DNA of 64,000 bases from an uncultured Eubacteriales bacterium (GCA_951801675.1 CATONX010000001.1:124001-188000), one strand, 5' to 3'. Counted from the stretch's first letter, positions 1-9,066 are shown. The notes: generated by a model not told the origin, from the letters alone. Numbers and translations: made by a program.

Positions 1-11
1 AAAATGGAAAG

Positions 12-40
12 GCCGTCGACGAAAGTCGGCGGTCTTTTGC
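12..40 (+). terminator. intrinsic terminator of a gene left of the window
   Basis: An eight-pair stem with one wobble pair (CCGTCGAC, GAAA loop, GTCGGCGG) is followed by TCTTTT. No coding sequence belonging to it is inside the window, so it probably ends a transcription unit lying to the left. Confidence 0.6.
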
Positions 41-239
41 ATCCTTTTTACAATGCATGAAATTGCGCAAGGCGAAGAAGGGGATTCTTAGGAAAGAAAA
101 TTCCTTTTGCAAAAATTTCTGTTTAGCAGCGCTGGGAAAGTCCAAGGATAAAAGCGTATGTTTCCAGGCGCAGCCGGAGGACACAGACACTCCACACAGG
201 CGGGGCAGGATACAAAGCCCCTAGCAGACGTTTCGATTC

Positions 240-268
240 TTGTCCCGGTTTTTGGACTATGCTATAAT
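240..268 (+). promoter_or_regulatory. sigma-A promoter of fprA
   Basis: TTGTCC (240-245), a 17-base spacer and TATAAT (263-268). The predicted transcript starts near 275, inside the longest open frame of fprA, and so argues for the start codon at 371 rather than one at 158. Confidence 0.75.
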
Positions 269-370
269 CCACAAAGAATCATCCGTGCTTCTTGTCCGGC
301 CGGAGTAAGGAATGCGATTGGGCTTATTCCGGCCTCCTGGACGCAAAAGTTTGGAAGGGAGCGATCATGC

Positions 371-1582
371 ATGTATTGTACGAGAAAAGTTACGCAGACG
401 GTTACCTGGGTAGGCGGCTGTGACCGCCGCCTGGCACTCTTTGAAAACCTGTTTCCCATTCCCCGCGGGATCACGTATAATTCCTATCTGATTCTGGATC
501 AGAAAACCGCCTTGATCGACACGGTGGATTCCTCCATTTCCCGGCAGTTTTTTGAGAACATCCTGCATACACTAGACGGACGTTCGCTTGATTACCTGGT
601 TGTCAACCACATGGAGCCGGACCACTGCGCCAACATTGAGGAACTGATGCTGCGGTTCCCGTCCATGAAGGTGGTGGGCAATGCCAAAACCATCGGCTTA
701 ATCCAGCAGTTTTACGAGCTTGACCTTGAGGGCCGCACGGTTATCGTTAAGGAACAGGACACGCTGTCCTTGGGTGAACACACGCTGCGCTTTTATTTTA
801 CGCCGATGGTACACTGGCCGGAGGTTATGATGACCTATGAGGAAAGGGAGCATCTGCTCTTTTCCGCGGACGCCTTCGGCAGCTTCGGTGCGCTAAGCGG
901 CAACCTGTTCAACGACGAGGTGCAGTTTGAACAGGACTGGCTGGCGGACGCGCGGCGCTATTACGGAAATATTGTCGGCAAATACGGCCCGCAGGTGCAA
1001 AATGCGCTGAAAAAGCTTTCCGGGATGGATATCCGTGTGATCTGCCCCCTTCACGGCGTAGTGTGGCGCAGCGATCTCGCATGGCTGCTTGATAAGTACA
1101 ACCGCTGGAGCCGGTATGAGCCGGAGGAAAAGGCGGTGGCTTTGCTGTACGCTTCCATGTACGGAGATACGGAGAATGCAGTCAACATTCTGGCTGGCGC
1201 CCTGGCCGAAGGCGGCGTGAAAAACCTTGCGGTGTACGACGTTTCCAACACGCACGTTTCTGCCCTCATCTCCGAGGTGTTCCGGTGCAGCCATCTGGTG
1301 CTGGCAACCCCGACCTACAACAATGGCGTCTACCCGGCTATGCTGAATTTCCTGCACGATATGAAGGCGCTGAATCTGCAAAACCGGACGGTGGGGCTGA
1401 TTGAAAACGGGTCCTGGGCGCCGGCTGCCGGAAAACAGACGATGAGCCTGCTGTCTGAGTTGAAGGACATCCGGATTCTAGAACCGGTGGTGACCATCCA
1501 GTCGTCTCTGAAAAACGAGGGGCTGACCGCTCTGATGCAGCTCAAAGACAGCATTCTGTCCTCCCTGTCCCAAAACGCCTAA
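371..1582 (+). CDS. fprA: A-type flavoprotein (flavodiiron protein, FprA family)
   Basis: 403-residue cytoplasmic flavodiiron protein. Family members reduce O2 or NO to protect anaerobes. The N-terminal metallo-beta-lactamase domain carries the di-iron ligand motif H80-x-E82-x-D84-H85 (NHMEPDHC), and the C-terminal half (about 255-403) is a flavodoxin domain with the FMN loop YASMYGDTENAV. The start at 371 gives the usual MYCTRKV beginning, has GGAAGGGA ten bases upstream, and lies downstream of the promoter at 240-268; the frame is open back to 158, but that extension has no family counterpart. There is no rubredoxin domain, so an external electron donor is likely. Confidence 0.93.
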   Translation: MYCTRKVTQTVTWVGGCDRRLALFENLFPIPRGITYNSYLILDQKTALIDTVDSSISRQFFENILHTLDGRSLDYLVVNHMEPDHCANIEELMLRFPSMKVVGNAKTIGLIQQFYELDLEGRTVIVKEQDTLSLGEHTLRFYFTPMVHWPEVMMTYEEREHLLFSADAFGSFGALSGNLFNDEVQFEQDWLADARRYYGNIVGKYGPQVQNALKKLSGMDIRVICPLHGVVWRSDLAWLLDKYNRWSRYEPEEKAVALLYASMYGDTENAVNILAGALAEGGVKNLAVYDVSNTHVSALISEVFRCSHLVLATPTYNNGVYPAMLNFLHDMKALNLQNRTVGLIENGSWAPAAGKQTMSLLSELKDIRILEPVVTIQSSLKNEGLTALMQLKDSILSSLSQNA

Positions 1583-1642
1583 GACAACTACAAATTTGTG
1601 TCCGGCGTACCAAAAACGAAGGCAATTCTTCCGATTCTTACG

Positions 1643-1680
1643 CCGGAGCAAGCGTTTTACCCGCTTGCTCCGGTTTTTTC
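1643..1680 (+). terminator. intrinsic terminator after fprA
   Basis: Perfect 12-bp stem (CCGGAGCAAGCG and its complement), 7-base loop and a six-T tail. It closes the monocistronic fprA unit. The 150 bases from here to the end of asnB hold no gene I can see. Confidence 0.9.
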
Positions 1681-1833
1681 TCCCGTCAAAAGAGGACCGG
1701 CGGCCGGCTCGTCTGCGTTTTCGCAGCCTTCTAGGAACCAAACGGGTTTCCGGGCCCGGCCAAATGCGAACCGGCTTCTTTTCTGCCGGCTTCATGGAAG
1801 GAGAACTTGACACCCCGTTCGCGGTACCGGTGA

Positions 1834-3696
1834 CTACACCAGCTCGATTTTGTACCGCTCCAGCCAATGATTGACCTGCACCAGATAGGCGATGGTCTGG
1901 GGCCGGGTCATCAGCTGCCCGTACCAGGGAACGTTATCCGAAGCGGTTCCCCGGCCTTCCAGCAGTTCCTCCAGCATGGGCTTCTTTAGAATCGTCAGCA
2001 GCGCGGCGCCGGGCCGGTCAATCGTTTCCCGGAGCATCCGGCTTACCGTTTGCAGATAGACCGGATGATGGGTTTTCGGATAGGGGCTTTTTTTGCGCTG
2101 CAATACGCTTTCGGGAAGCAGGCCCTTCATGGCCTCCCGCAAAAGCCCTTTTTCCCGTCCTTGGTAATCCTTCATCTCCCAGGGCACTGCGTACAGATAC
2201 TGGGCGATCCGGTAATCACAGAAGGGAACGCGGACTTCCAGGCCGTGATACATACTCATGCGGTCCTTGCGGTCGAGAAGAGTCTGCATGAACCAGCGAA
2301 AATTGAGTGTGACCATCTCCTTCATCCGCCGTTCTTCCCGGCTTCTTGTGGGCAATGCCGACGTTTTCGAGAGGGTGTCCCGGTATTTGGCGTCCACATA
2401 CTCGTAGGGGTCGATCCCTTCGAGCAGTTCCGGCCGCAGGAAGGACGCCCGGTAGGCGGTGGACTGCGCCCAGGGAAAGCCGTCTTGCTCCCGGACTTCC
2501 TTGTCCCGGTACCAGGGGTAGCCGCCGAAGATTTCATCCGCGCATTCGCCCGATAAGGCTACGGTGGCGTACTTTTTCACCTCTTTGCAAAAAAGAAGCA
2601 GGGAGGAGTCCACGTCCGCCATGCCCGGCAGGTCTCTCGCCTCTACCGCCTCATAGAGGGCGGCCGCCACGTCTTCGCTTTTGAGGACGATGTTGTGATG
2701 CTGGGCGTGGAGGGCTTTGTTCATGATCTTGATGTAGGTGTCGTCGCTGTTGGGCTGGAATTTGCTTTTCTGAAAGTAAGCCTCATTGTCCTGATAGCTG
2801 ACGGAAAAGGTGTGCAGGGTCTTTCCCTGGCGGGTAAAATACCGGTCGGCCAGCGCGGAAATGATGCTGGAATCCAGGCCGCCGGAAAGAAAGGTGCATA
2901 CCGGTACGTCGCAGACCAATTGACGCTCAACGGCGTCGGTCACGAGGCAGCGCACCTGCTCCACCGTCTCCTCAAAGCTGTCGGTGTGTTCCCGGTCTTC
3001 CAAAGCCCAGTATTTCCAGGTTTTCAGCCCGTCCTTTGTATAAACGCCGCAGCTGGCCGGTTCCAATTCAAAAATGTCGCGAAATACCCCGTATCCCGGC
3101 GTACGTCCCGGGCCGACGAGCATGATTTCCAAGAGTCCCTGCCGGTCCACCCGCGGGCGGATTTGAGGATGGGCCAGCAGGGTCTTGATTTCCGAGGCGA
3201 ACACAAATTCCCCGCCCACCAAGCTGTAAAAGAAGGGCTTGACACCGATGCGGTCCCGGGCGAAGAACAGCCGCTCCCGGTTTTGCTCCCACACGGCGAA
3301 CGCGAAAATGCCGTTGAGCTTTTCCACGCAGCTCTCCCCCCACTCGAGATAGGCGTGCAGCAGCACTTCCGTGTCCGAATGCCCTCGAAACCGGTGGCCG
3401 CTTTGCAAGAGCAGGGTTCTTAACTCTTCGGTATTATATAGCTCGCCGTTATAGACAAGCGCATAGGTTTCCTCTCCGGCAAGAGGTTCGGTGCCGTGGG
3501 AGAGAAGATAGGGCTGGACGCCGTTTTCTATGTCCACCACGCAAAGCCGCGTGTGGATGAGGGCGGCGGCGCCGTTTCGATACAGGCCGTGCTGATCGGG
3601 TCCCCGGCGCTCCATGGTTTTCATCATAGCGCGGCAGAGTTCTTCCTTGGCCAGTGCATTTTGGCCGTAATGGATCATTCCAGAAATGGCACACAT
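1834..3696 (-). CDS. asnB: asparagine synthase (glutamine-hydrolysing)
   Basis: 620-residue enzyme that makes asparagine from aspartate, ATP and glutamine-derived ammonia. The start at 3696 leaves Cys as residue 2, the nucleophile of the class II glutaminase domain (about 2-200, with RRGPDQHG and the NGELYN loop). The synthase domain follows with the ATP-binding SGGLDSS loop near residue 270 and SGECADEIFGGY. GGAGGT lies nine bases before the ATG. The open frame runs to 3906, but that stretch contains the hairpin described separately and has no family match. It is a single-gene unit, divergent from the next gene. Confidence 0.95.
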   Translation of the reverse strand: MCAISGMIHYGQNALAKEELCRAMMKTMERRGPDQHGLYRNGAAALIHTRLCVVDIENGVQPYLLSHGTEPLAGEETYALVYNGELYNTEELRTLLLQSGHRFRGHSDTEVLLHAYLEWGESCVEKLNGIFAFAVWEQNRERLFFARDRIGVKPFFYSLVGGEFVFASEIKTLLAHPQIRPRVDRQGLLEIMLVGPGRTPGYGVFRDIFELEPASCGVYTKDGLKTWKYWALEDREHTDSFEETVEQVRCLVTDAVERQLVCDVPVCTFLSGGLDSSIISALADRYFTRQGKTLHTFSVSYQDNEAYFQKSKFQPNSDDTYIKIMNKALHAQHHNIVLKSEDVAAALYEAVEARDLPGMADVDSSLLLFCKEVKKYATVALSGECADEIFGGYPWYRDKEVREQDGFPWAQSTAYRASFLRPELLEGIDPYEYVDAKYRDTLSKTSALPTRSREERRMKEMVTLNFRWFMQTLLDRKDRMSMYHGLEVRVPFCDYRIAQYLYAVPWEMKDYQGREKGLLREAMKGLLPESVLQRKKSPYPKTHHPVYLQTVSRMLRETIDRPGAALLTILKKPMLEELLEGRGTASDNVPWYGQLMTRPQTIAYLVQVNHWLERYKIELV

Positions 3697-3715
3697 AAGT
3701 AAAAACCTCCGTTCA

Positions 3716-3766
3716 ATCAAAAACAACGGCGTTTCCTCCAAGCGGAGTAAACGCCGTTGTTTACAC
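3716..3766 (-). terminator. terminator-like leader hairpin upstream of asnB
   Basis: Two perfectly complementary 14-base arms (AAACAACGGCGTTT at about 3720 and its complement at about 3751) enclose about 16 bases. Read on the minus strand the hairpin ends in TTGTTTTTG about 15-20 bases before the asnB ribosome-binding site, the layout of an attenuator. No T-box signature or other known riboswitch was seen, so what would control readthrough is unknown. It could instead insulate the divergent gene. Confidence 0.5.
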
Positions 3767-3905
3767 CAACAGAGTATGCCAAAGGAGGAAAAATGATTCC
3801 GCAAAATGCGGGGCTTTTCGTGCCGATATACCGATTGAGGGAAAGGAGGGACATGGAAAGATGAGCGTCCATAAAAAATAGACAGCCAAAAAGGAGAACA
3901 AAGCA

Positions 3906-4553
3906 ATGAAATACATACCGGGAAAGAAGCTTTTTCACAGGATACAACGGCAATATCCCAAAAACGATCCGCGGGTCATTTTGGAGACCAAAAAGCAAAT
4001 CACGGCGCAGTACCGGAAAGTTGACCGGGATATGGCGCCGCTCTTGATGAAACGCCTGCGAAAGCTCAAACAGCACGGGCTCTACAACCAAAATATTATG
4101 CTCCCGCTTCTCATTTCGGTCCTGATGGGCATGTTCGGCTCCGCAGTTGTCAACTTGATTGAAAAGATCCCGCAAGGCCCGCCTTTGGTTTCCCTGCTCG
4201 TTTCGCTGCTCGTCCTTCCTCTTTTCATATGTCCGACGCTGGCGATCCTGCTGTGGATGATCCTTGCATATGGACGAAGCGCCGCCTATTCCGAATACGA
4301 GCTTTACATCCGCCCCTTCGAGTGCAAACTGCTGGAAAACCGGATCCGCCAGCTGACGAAGATGGATCTGTCCTCTTCGCCCAGGGGACCGATTCCGATT
4401 TTCGTAGTCCGCCGCTGCAAAGCCTCCGGTTCGAAAAGGAGGAATCCCCCTCATTCCCGCCGCAATGGCCGGCATCGGATAAGCAGGTTGTCCGGTTTTT
4501 ACAATACAACCAATCCGGTGTCATGTATACTCAACCTACACACAAAACGATAG
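3906..4553 (+). CDS. hypothetical membrane protein, possibly altered C-terminus
   Basis: 215 residues, not recognised. A basic N-terminal region (1-65) is followed by two hydrophobic segments at about 66-85 and 92-122 that look like transmembrane helices. AAGGAG stands eight bases before the ATG. After about residue 150 the protein turns into an Arg/Ser/Pro-rich, low-quality sequence, while another frame over the same bases reads as a more ordinary acidic sequence that stays open into the next gene. A frameshift near 4350 is therefore possible. The stop codon lies in the ribosome-binding site of the glyoxalase gene, so the two may be co-transcribed. Confidence 0.6.
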   Translation: MKYIPGKKLFHRIQRQYPKNDPRVILETKKQITAQYRKVDRDMAPLLMKRLRKLKQHGLYNQNIMLPLLISVLMGMFGSAVVNLIEKIPQGPPLVSLLVSLLVLPLFICPTLAILLWMILAYGRSAAYSEYELYIRPFECKLLENRIRQLTKMDLSSSPRGPIPIFVVRRCKASGSKRRNPPHSRRNGRHRISRLSGFYNTTNPVSCILNLHTKR

Positions 4554-4564
4554 GAGGAATTCAG

Positions 4565-5056
4565 ATGCAACTCAATTGTCCGCTTCTGGTTACGGAGAAT
4601 ATGGCGGCAACCCGCCGGTTTTATGAGGATATCTTGGGCCTGAACGTCATCTTTGACTTTGGGGCGAATATTACCTTTGAACGGGGGTTCTCGCTGCAGA
4701 CCAAAGAGTCCTGGGCCGAGTTTATCGAGCTGCCTCAAACCCAGATCAACACCCGCGGAAACGACTTCGAGCTTTATTTCGAAGAGGACCAGCTGGATTC
4801 GTTTTTGGAAAAGCTCGCGCAAAAGGAAGACATCGTTTATGTCCATAAGCTCAAGGAATTCCCCTGGGGGCAGCGGGTCATCCGCTTTTACGACCCGGAC
4901 GGGCATATTATCGAGGTGGCCGACAGCATGCGTGCGGTAGTCCTGCGTTTTTTGGGGCAGGGCCTGTCGCCGGAAGAAACCGCCAAGCGCACCCAGCATC
5001 CGATCGAATTTGTCCAAATGTGCATGCAGGGGAATCCGCCCGAAGAAGCACGATAA
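4565..5056 (+). CDS. glyoxalase/vicinal-oxygen-chelate family protein
   Basis: 163 residues. The glyoxalase fold appears as two beta-alpha-beta-beta-beta halves: the first begins CPLLVTENMAATRRFYEDIL and the second ends in FYDPDGHIIEVAD, where the conserved Glu sits. The C-terminal 40 residues (LSPEETAKRTQHP) form an extra helical tail. TAGGAGGA lies six bases before the ATG at 4565. The substrate cannot be told from sequence; lactoylglutathione lyase activity is not implied. It is followed directly by a strong terminator. Confidence 0.85.
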   Translation: MQLNCPLLVTENMAATRRFYEDILGLNVIFDFGANITFERGFSLQTKESWAEFIELPQTQINTRGNDFELYFEEDQLDSFLEKLAQKEDIVYVHKLKEFPWGQRVIRFYDPDGHIIEVADSMRAVVLRFLGQGLSPEETAKRTQHPIEFVQMCMQGNPPEEAR

Positions 5057-5074
5057 GCAAACAAAAGCACAAAG

Positions 5075-5106
5075 AAAAAAGCCGCCCGGCCGGGCGGCTT
5101 TTTTGT
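5075..5106. terminator. bidirectional intrinsic terminator
   Basis: GCCGCCCG/CGGGCGGC stem (5081-5098) with an A-run before and a T-run after, so it can stop transcription from the glyoxalase gene and from the opposite strand, where the AraC gene ends. Confidence 0.9.
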
Positions 5107-5206
5107 CTCACAAATTAAGCTTTTATAGCGGATTTGAATAAGGACCACCGCAGCACTTCCGGGCGGAAATCCCCGGCGGCGCCACTAAGACAGGAGAAAG
5201 CTGGGC

Positions 5207-6061
5207 TTACAGCAGGCTCGTCTGACCCGCCACGTTGACCGTGTCGGGCACCACCTTGTCCACCGACGGGGCGTGGCCGGTAATCCGGCGGTAGGCCCGG
5301 TAGAAGTTGGAATAGTCCCCAAACCCGGCCTTTTCCGCCGCCTCGGTGGAGGTATGCCCCTCCTGCATCAGCTGCTGGGTGAGCATGACCCGCTTGCGGA
5401 TGACGTATTCCATCACGGTAGTGCCGGTTGCGGCCCGGAACACCTTGTTGAGATGATGCTTGGAAATGAAAAACTTGGCCGACAGCTCATCGAGAGTGAC
5501 CGGCCTGGCGATGTCCTCGTTTAAGTGCCAAAGCACATCGTTGACCACTCCGCTGACCACGACGGGCGCGTCGGAATGGCGGCTTTTGCTCATGTGCACC
5601 AGGCTTGCCAGCAGCGTCTGCACGGCAAACCGGGAGCAGAGCACCCGCTCTGCCTCGGGAAAGCCTGCGCAGGTGGCGAGGGTTTCAAAAATGGAGGAAA
5701 AGCCGCAGGCGTCCACGTCCGTGTAATAGCAGACGCTCCCACCCTGGTTATGGAATGGGGCGAGCAGCCGGTCCCGGTCGGCTTCCTCCAGAAGAAAAGG
5801 AGAAAAATGAACGGCGCAGCGCTCGTAGGTTCCGCCTTCGTGTTTTCGTCCGTGGAACACGCCCGGGCGCATGAGCAGCACGCTGCCCGGCGCGGGATGG
5901 TACTGGCGCCCTTCCACCAGGTAGCTGACCGAGCCGCGGATCATATAAAAAAGTTCGTAAGTGGTGTGGCAATGAAGATCATATTCGCTGCTTTTCTCGG
6001 TTTCGTCTACGCTATAATGATAGAACAGCTGATCGGTGCGGATGGCAGATCGCTCCGGCAT
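5207..6061 (-). CDS. AraC-family transcriptional regulator
   Basis: 284 residues. The N-terminal cupin-like sensor domain (about 20-110, with YDLHCHTTYELFYMIRG and a P-G-S-V-L-L-M-R-P-G-V-F-H motif) should bind a small ligand, probably a sugar acid. The C-terminal 100 residues hold two helix-turn-helix motifs, including FGDYSNFYRAYRRITGHAP, typical of AraC. GGGAGGG lies before the ATG at 6061. It is transcribed away from the uronate operon at 6239 and shares its control region, so it is the likely regulator of that operon. Confidence 0.92.
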   Translation of the reverse strand: MPERSAIRTDQLFYHYSVDETEKSSEYDLHCHTTYELFYMIRGSVSYLVEGRQYHPAPGSVLLMRPGVFHGRKHEGGTYERCAVHFSPFLLEEADRDRLLAPFHNQGGSVCYYTDVDACGFSSIFETLATCAGFPEAERVLCSRFAVQTLLASLVHMSKSRHSDAPVVVSGVVNDVLWHLNEDIARPVTLDELSAKFFISKHHLNKVFRAATGTTVMEYVIRKRVMLTQQLMQEGHTSTEAAEKAGFGDYSNFYRAYRRITGHAPSVDKVVPDTVNVAGQTSLL

Positions 6062-6121
6062 ACAAAAATTCCCTCCCCTTCAAATTGGCTCTATGGATAT
6101 TTTACAACCAAACCGCTATAT

Positions 6122-6149
6122 TTGCAATGTTGTTGGCTTAAATTGCAAT
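6122..6149. promoter_or_regulatory. direct-repeat operator candidate for the AraC regulator
   Basis: Two direct copies of TTGCAAT at 6122-6128 and 6143-6149 are exactly 21 bases apart, two helical turns, the arrangement commonly bound by AraC-type activators. They sit between the divergent araC-like gene and the operon starting at 6239. Confidence 0.5.
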
Positions 6150-6238
6150 CGTAAATTTTCGTGGATGTGATAAGATGAGGACAAGGAAGAAAAGCCGTTG
6201 GATCCGTCCGAACCGGACGGGAAAAGGAGGCGGATGGT

Positions 6239-6997
6239 ATGAGGCTGGGCGCGCAGATGTTTACGGTGCGCGAGCAGTGTAAAACCCCGGAAGAAATTGA
6301 AGTTGCGCTTGAAAGGATCGCGCAGATCGGTTACCAGGCGGTGCAGGTTTCAGGGCTCGGGCCCATTGAACCCAAACGTCTCAAAGACTGCTGCGACCGG
6401 CTGGGGCTCACCATTGCGGTGACCCATATCCCGCCGGGACGGCTCGTGAATGAGCTTGACGACGTGCTGGCGGAACACGCGGTTTACGGCTGTAAAAACA
6501 TCGGCCTTGGCATGCTCCCGGAGGATTACCGGGGGAGCATGGAAGGGGTGGAGCGGTTTTGCCGGGATTTTCTTCCCGTGGCCCGGAAAATCAAGGAAGC
6601 GGGCTGCCGGTTTCACTACCACAACCACAACCTGGAGTTTGAACGGTTTGACGGACAGCTGGTGATCGACCGCCTTGCGGATATGTTTTCGCCCCAGGAG
6701 ATGCACTTCATTCTGGACACCTACTGGGTCCAGGCGGGAGGCTGCAGCCCGGTGGAATGGATCAAAAAACTGTCCGGGCGGCTTAGCTGCGTGCATCTCA
6801 AGGATATGGCGGTGCATGGGATGACCCAGGTGATGGCCCCGGTGGGGGAGGGAAACCTGGACTTTCCCGCTATTTTGGACGCCTGCGAAGAGGCCGGGAC
6901 CGAATGGCTCTTAGTGGAACAGGATACCTGCGAAGGGGACCCCTTCGCGTCGCTCGACGCCAGTTATCAATATTTGAGGAAATTAGGATACCGATAG
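6239..6997 (+). CDS. sugar phosphate isomerase/epimerase-like TIM barrel (first copy)
   Basis: 252 residues of the AP-endonuclease-2/xylose-isomerase-like TIM-barrel superfamily. Likely metal ligands and catalytic residues lie in HYHNHNLEFE (about 124), ILDTYW (about 159), HLKDM (about 186) and a C-terminal VEQD. AAGGAGG lies eight bases upstream of the ATG. It opens an operon with two relatives (7010 and 12470), an oxidoreductase and hexuronate genes. Members isomerise sugars, act on inositol derivatives, or eliminate aglycones from 3-keto-glycosides; which applies here is unknown. Confidence 0.85.
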   Translation: MRLGAQMFTVREQCKTPEEIEVALERIAQIGYQAVQVSGLGPIEPKRLKDCCDRLGLTIAVTHIPPGRLVNELDDVLAEHAVYGCKNIGLGMLPEDYRGSMEGVERFCRDFLPVARKIKEAGCRFHYHNHNLEFERFDGQLVIDRLADMFSPQEMHFILDTYWVQAGGCSPVEWIKKLSGRLSCVHLKDMAVHGMTQVMAPVGEGNLDFPAILDACEEAGTEWLLVEQDTCEGDPFASLDASYQYLRKLGYR

Positions 6998-7009
6998 GAG
7001 GAAATGATA

Positions 7010-7903
7010 ATGGCACGTTTTGTACTGACCGGATTTACCGACGAATACGCGCCTGCCCTTGCCGAGCAGATCGAATGCTGCAAAAAGCTGGGGCTTGCCG
7101 GTATTGACCTGCGGGGCGTATACGGCAAAAACTGCACTGAGCTTACCGACGAGGAAGCGAAGGCGCTCAAGGCCACCCTGGACCAGGAGGGCCTGCGGGT
7201 GACCTGCATGGGCTCGCCTTTGGGCAAAATCTCCATCACCGATCCCTTCGAGCCCCACCTGGAGCTCTTCAAAAGGACCTTGGAACTCTGCAAGCTTCTA
7301 AACGTCACGCGCATCCGTCTCTTCAGCTTCTACATCCCTAAGGGGGAGGATCCGGCAGAGTACCGCGATGAGGTTATGAAGCGGCTGCACGCCTTTGTGG
7401 ACGCGGCCGAAGGAAGCGGCATCGCCCTTCTGCACGAAAATGAAAAGGGCATTTACGGCGATACCGCCGACCGGTGCCTGGATATCCTCACCGAGATGGA
7501 CGGCGGCATGCAGGCCATCTTCGACCCTGCAAACTTCATTCAGTGCGGCGAGAACGTGTTGGCGGCGTGGGAGAAGCTGGAGTACTTTGTGGAAAGCGTA
7601 CACGTCAAGGACGCCACCAACGTGGGCTTCGTGGTCCCGGCCGGCTACGGCGTGGGTGAGGTGGAAAAGATCATCCGCAAATTTTCCGCCAAGGAAGGGC
7701 TGCGGTATCTTACCTGCGAGCCCCACCTGACCTTGTTCGAGGGAATGAAGAACCTGGAGCAGGGCGAGGTACAGGCGGGCGGCCGGTTTGTGTACCCGAG
7801 CGCCCAGGAAGCCTACGGGGCGGCGGTGAACGCGTTAAAGGAAATCCTGATCAAATGCAGTTTTGACGAAGCGAAAGGGGAAAATGGAACATGGATAAGG
7901 TAA
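7010..7903 (+). CDS. sugar phosphate isomerase/epimerase-like TIM barrel (second copy)
   Basis: 297 residues, the same superfamily as the previous gene but clearly divergent. Putative metal-site segments are LLHENEKGIYGD (about 140), IFDPANFIQCG (about 170) and VHVKDA (about 198). An in-frame ATG at 7004 is only one base from the GGAGG, whereas that at 7010 has normal spacing, so 7010 was chosen. Its last 13 bases overlap the following oxidoreductase gene, which implies translational coupling and supports a joint role. Confidence 0.85.
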   Translation: MARFVLTGFTDEYAPALAEQIECCKKLGLAGIDLRGVYGKNCTELTDEEAKALKATLDQEGLRVTCMGSPLGKISITDPFEPHLELFKRTLELCKLLNVTRIRLFSFYIPKGEDPAEYRDEVMKRLHAFVDAAEGSGIALLHENEKGIYGDTADRCLDILTEMDGGMQAIFDPANFIQCGENVLAAWEKLEYFVESVHVKDATNVGFVVPAGYGVGEVEKIIRKFSAKEGLRYLTCEPHLTLFEGMKNLEQGEVQAGGRFVYPSAQEAYGAAVNALKEILIKCSFDEAKGENGTWIR

Positions 7904-9066
7904 GAGTCGGCGTAATCGGCATCGGCAATATGGGCTCGGGGCATGTGCGCATGATCCGCGACCACGAATGCGGGGACGATTTGGTGCTCACCGCCATTGC
8001 GGACATCAATCCCCAGCGTCTCGAGTGGGCCAAGACCCAGGTGGGTGAGGACGTAAAGCTGTTTGACAATGCCACCGCCCTGATGGAAAGCGGGCTGGTG
8101 GACGCGGTGACCATCGCCGTGCCCCACTATTCCCATCCGCCGCTGGTCATCGAGGCGTTAGAGCACAACCTGCATGTGCTGTGCGAAAAGCCTGCCGGCG
8201 TATACACCAAGCAGGTGCGTGAGATGAACGAGGCCGCCGCCAAGAGCGACCGGGTGTTTGCCTTGATGTTCAACCAGCGCACCAACCACATCTACCGCAA
8301 GATGCATGAGCTGATACACAGCGGCGAGCTGGGTGAGATCAAGCGGGTCAACTGGATCATCACCAATTGGTACCGCTCCCAGTTTTACTATGACTCCGGC
8401 TCCTGGCGCGCCACCTGGAAAGGCGAGGGCGGCGGCGTGCTTTTGAATCAGTGCCCCCACAACCTGGACCTTCTCCAATGGATCTGCGGCATGCCGGTAA
8501 AAATGCGGGCCTTCTGCCACAACGGTCTGTGGCGCAACATTGAGGTGGAGGACGATGTGACCGCCTATTTTGAATATGCAAACGGCGCCTCCGGCGTGTT
8601 TGTCACCAGCGTATCCGACGCGCCCGGCACCAACCGGTTTGAAATTACCTGTGACGGCGGCAAGCTGGTATGTGAGGATGAGAAGCTCAAGCTGTGGAAG
8701 ATTACCCCTGGCCAGAAGGAGTTTAACGCCACCAACCGCGCCGACGTGTTCGGCCAGCCGGAGGTGGAGGTCATTGACGTGCAGACCGACGGCTTGTCCC
8801 CCCAGCACCAGGGTGTGCTGCGCGCTTTCGGCGGCGCCATCCTGCGGGGAGAGCCGCTGGTGGCCAGAGGCGAGGAAGGCATCAACGGCTTAACCCTTTC
8901 CAACGCCATGCATCTGTCCTCCTGGCTCGACAAGACCGTGGACATCCCCTTCGACGAGGACCTCTTCTATAACGAGCTGCAAAAGCGGGTGGCGACTTCG
9001 GTGGTCAAGGAGACCCAGGCAGTCTTTGCGGATACCTCCGGGTCCTATAACGTGGAGAAAAAGTAA
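7891..9066 (+). CDS. Gfo/Idh/MocA-family oxidoreductase
   Basis: 391 residues. The N-terminal Rossmann domain has GVIGIGNMGSGH for NAD(P), followed by the family signature CEKPAG (about 91-96). The C-terminal alpha/beta domain carries GGGVLLNQCPHNLDLLQW with the probable catalytic His. Family members oxidise or reduce sugar and inositol hydroxyls and often generate a 3-keto-glycoside. It overlaps the upstream TIM-barrel gene by 13 bases and is 11 bases from uxaC, so all three lie in one transcript. There is no signal peptide; it is cytoplasmic. Confidence 0.9.
   Translation: MDKVRVGVIGIGNMGSGHVRMIRDHECGDDLVLTAIADINPQRLEWAKTQVGEDVKLFDNATALMESGLVDAVTIAVPHYSHPPLVIEALEHNLHVLCEKPAGVYTKQVREMNEAAAKSDRVFALMFNQRTNHIYRKMHELIHSGELGEIKRVNWIITNWYRSQFYYDSGSWRATWKGEGGGVLLNQCPHNLDLLQWICGMPVKMRAFCHNGLWRNIEVEDDVTAYFEYANGASGVFVTSVSDAPGTNRFEITCDGGKLVCEDEKLKLWKITPGQKEFNATNRADVFGQPEVEVIDVQTDGLSPQHQGVLRAFGGAILRGEPLVARGEEGINGLTLSNAMHLSSWLDKTVDIPFDEDLFYNELQKRVATSVVKETQAVFADTSGSYNVEKK

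Noticed and set aside
3697..3905. T-box riboswitch before asnB
   Set aside because: No T-box sequence (TGGnACCGCG-like) and no specifier stem were seen; only a terminator-like hairpin remains.
4229..4564. N-terminal extension of the glyoxalase protein
   Set aside because: The frame is open, but the start at 4565 has a good ribosome-binding site and begins the conserved domain; the extension overlaps the membrane protein gene.
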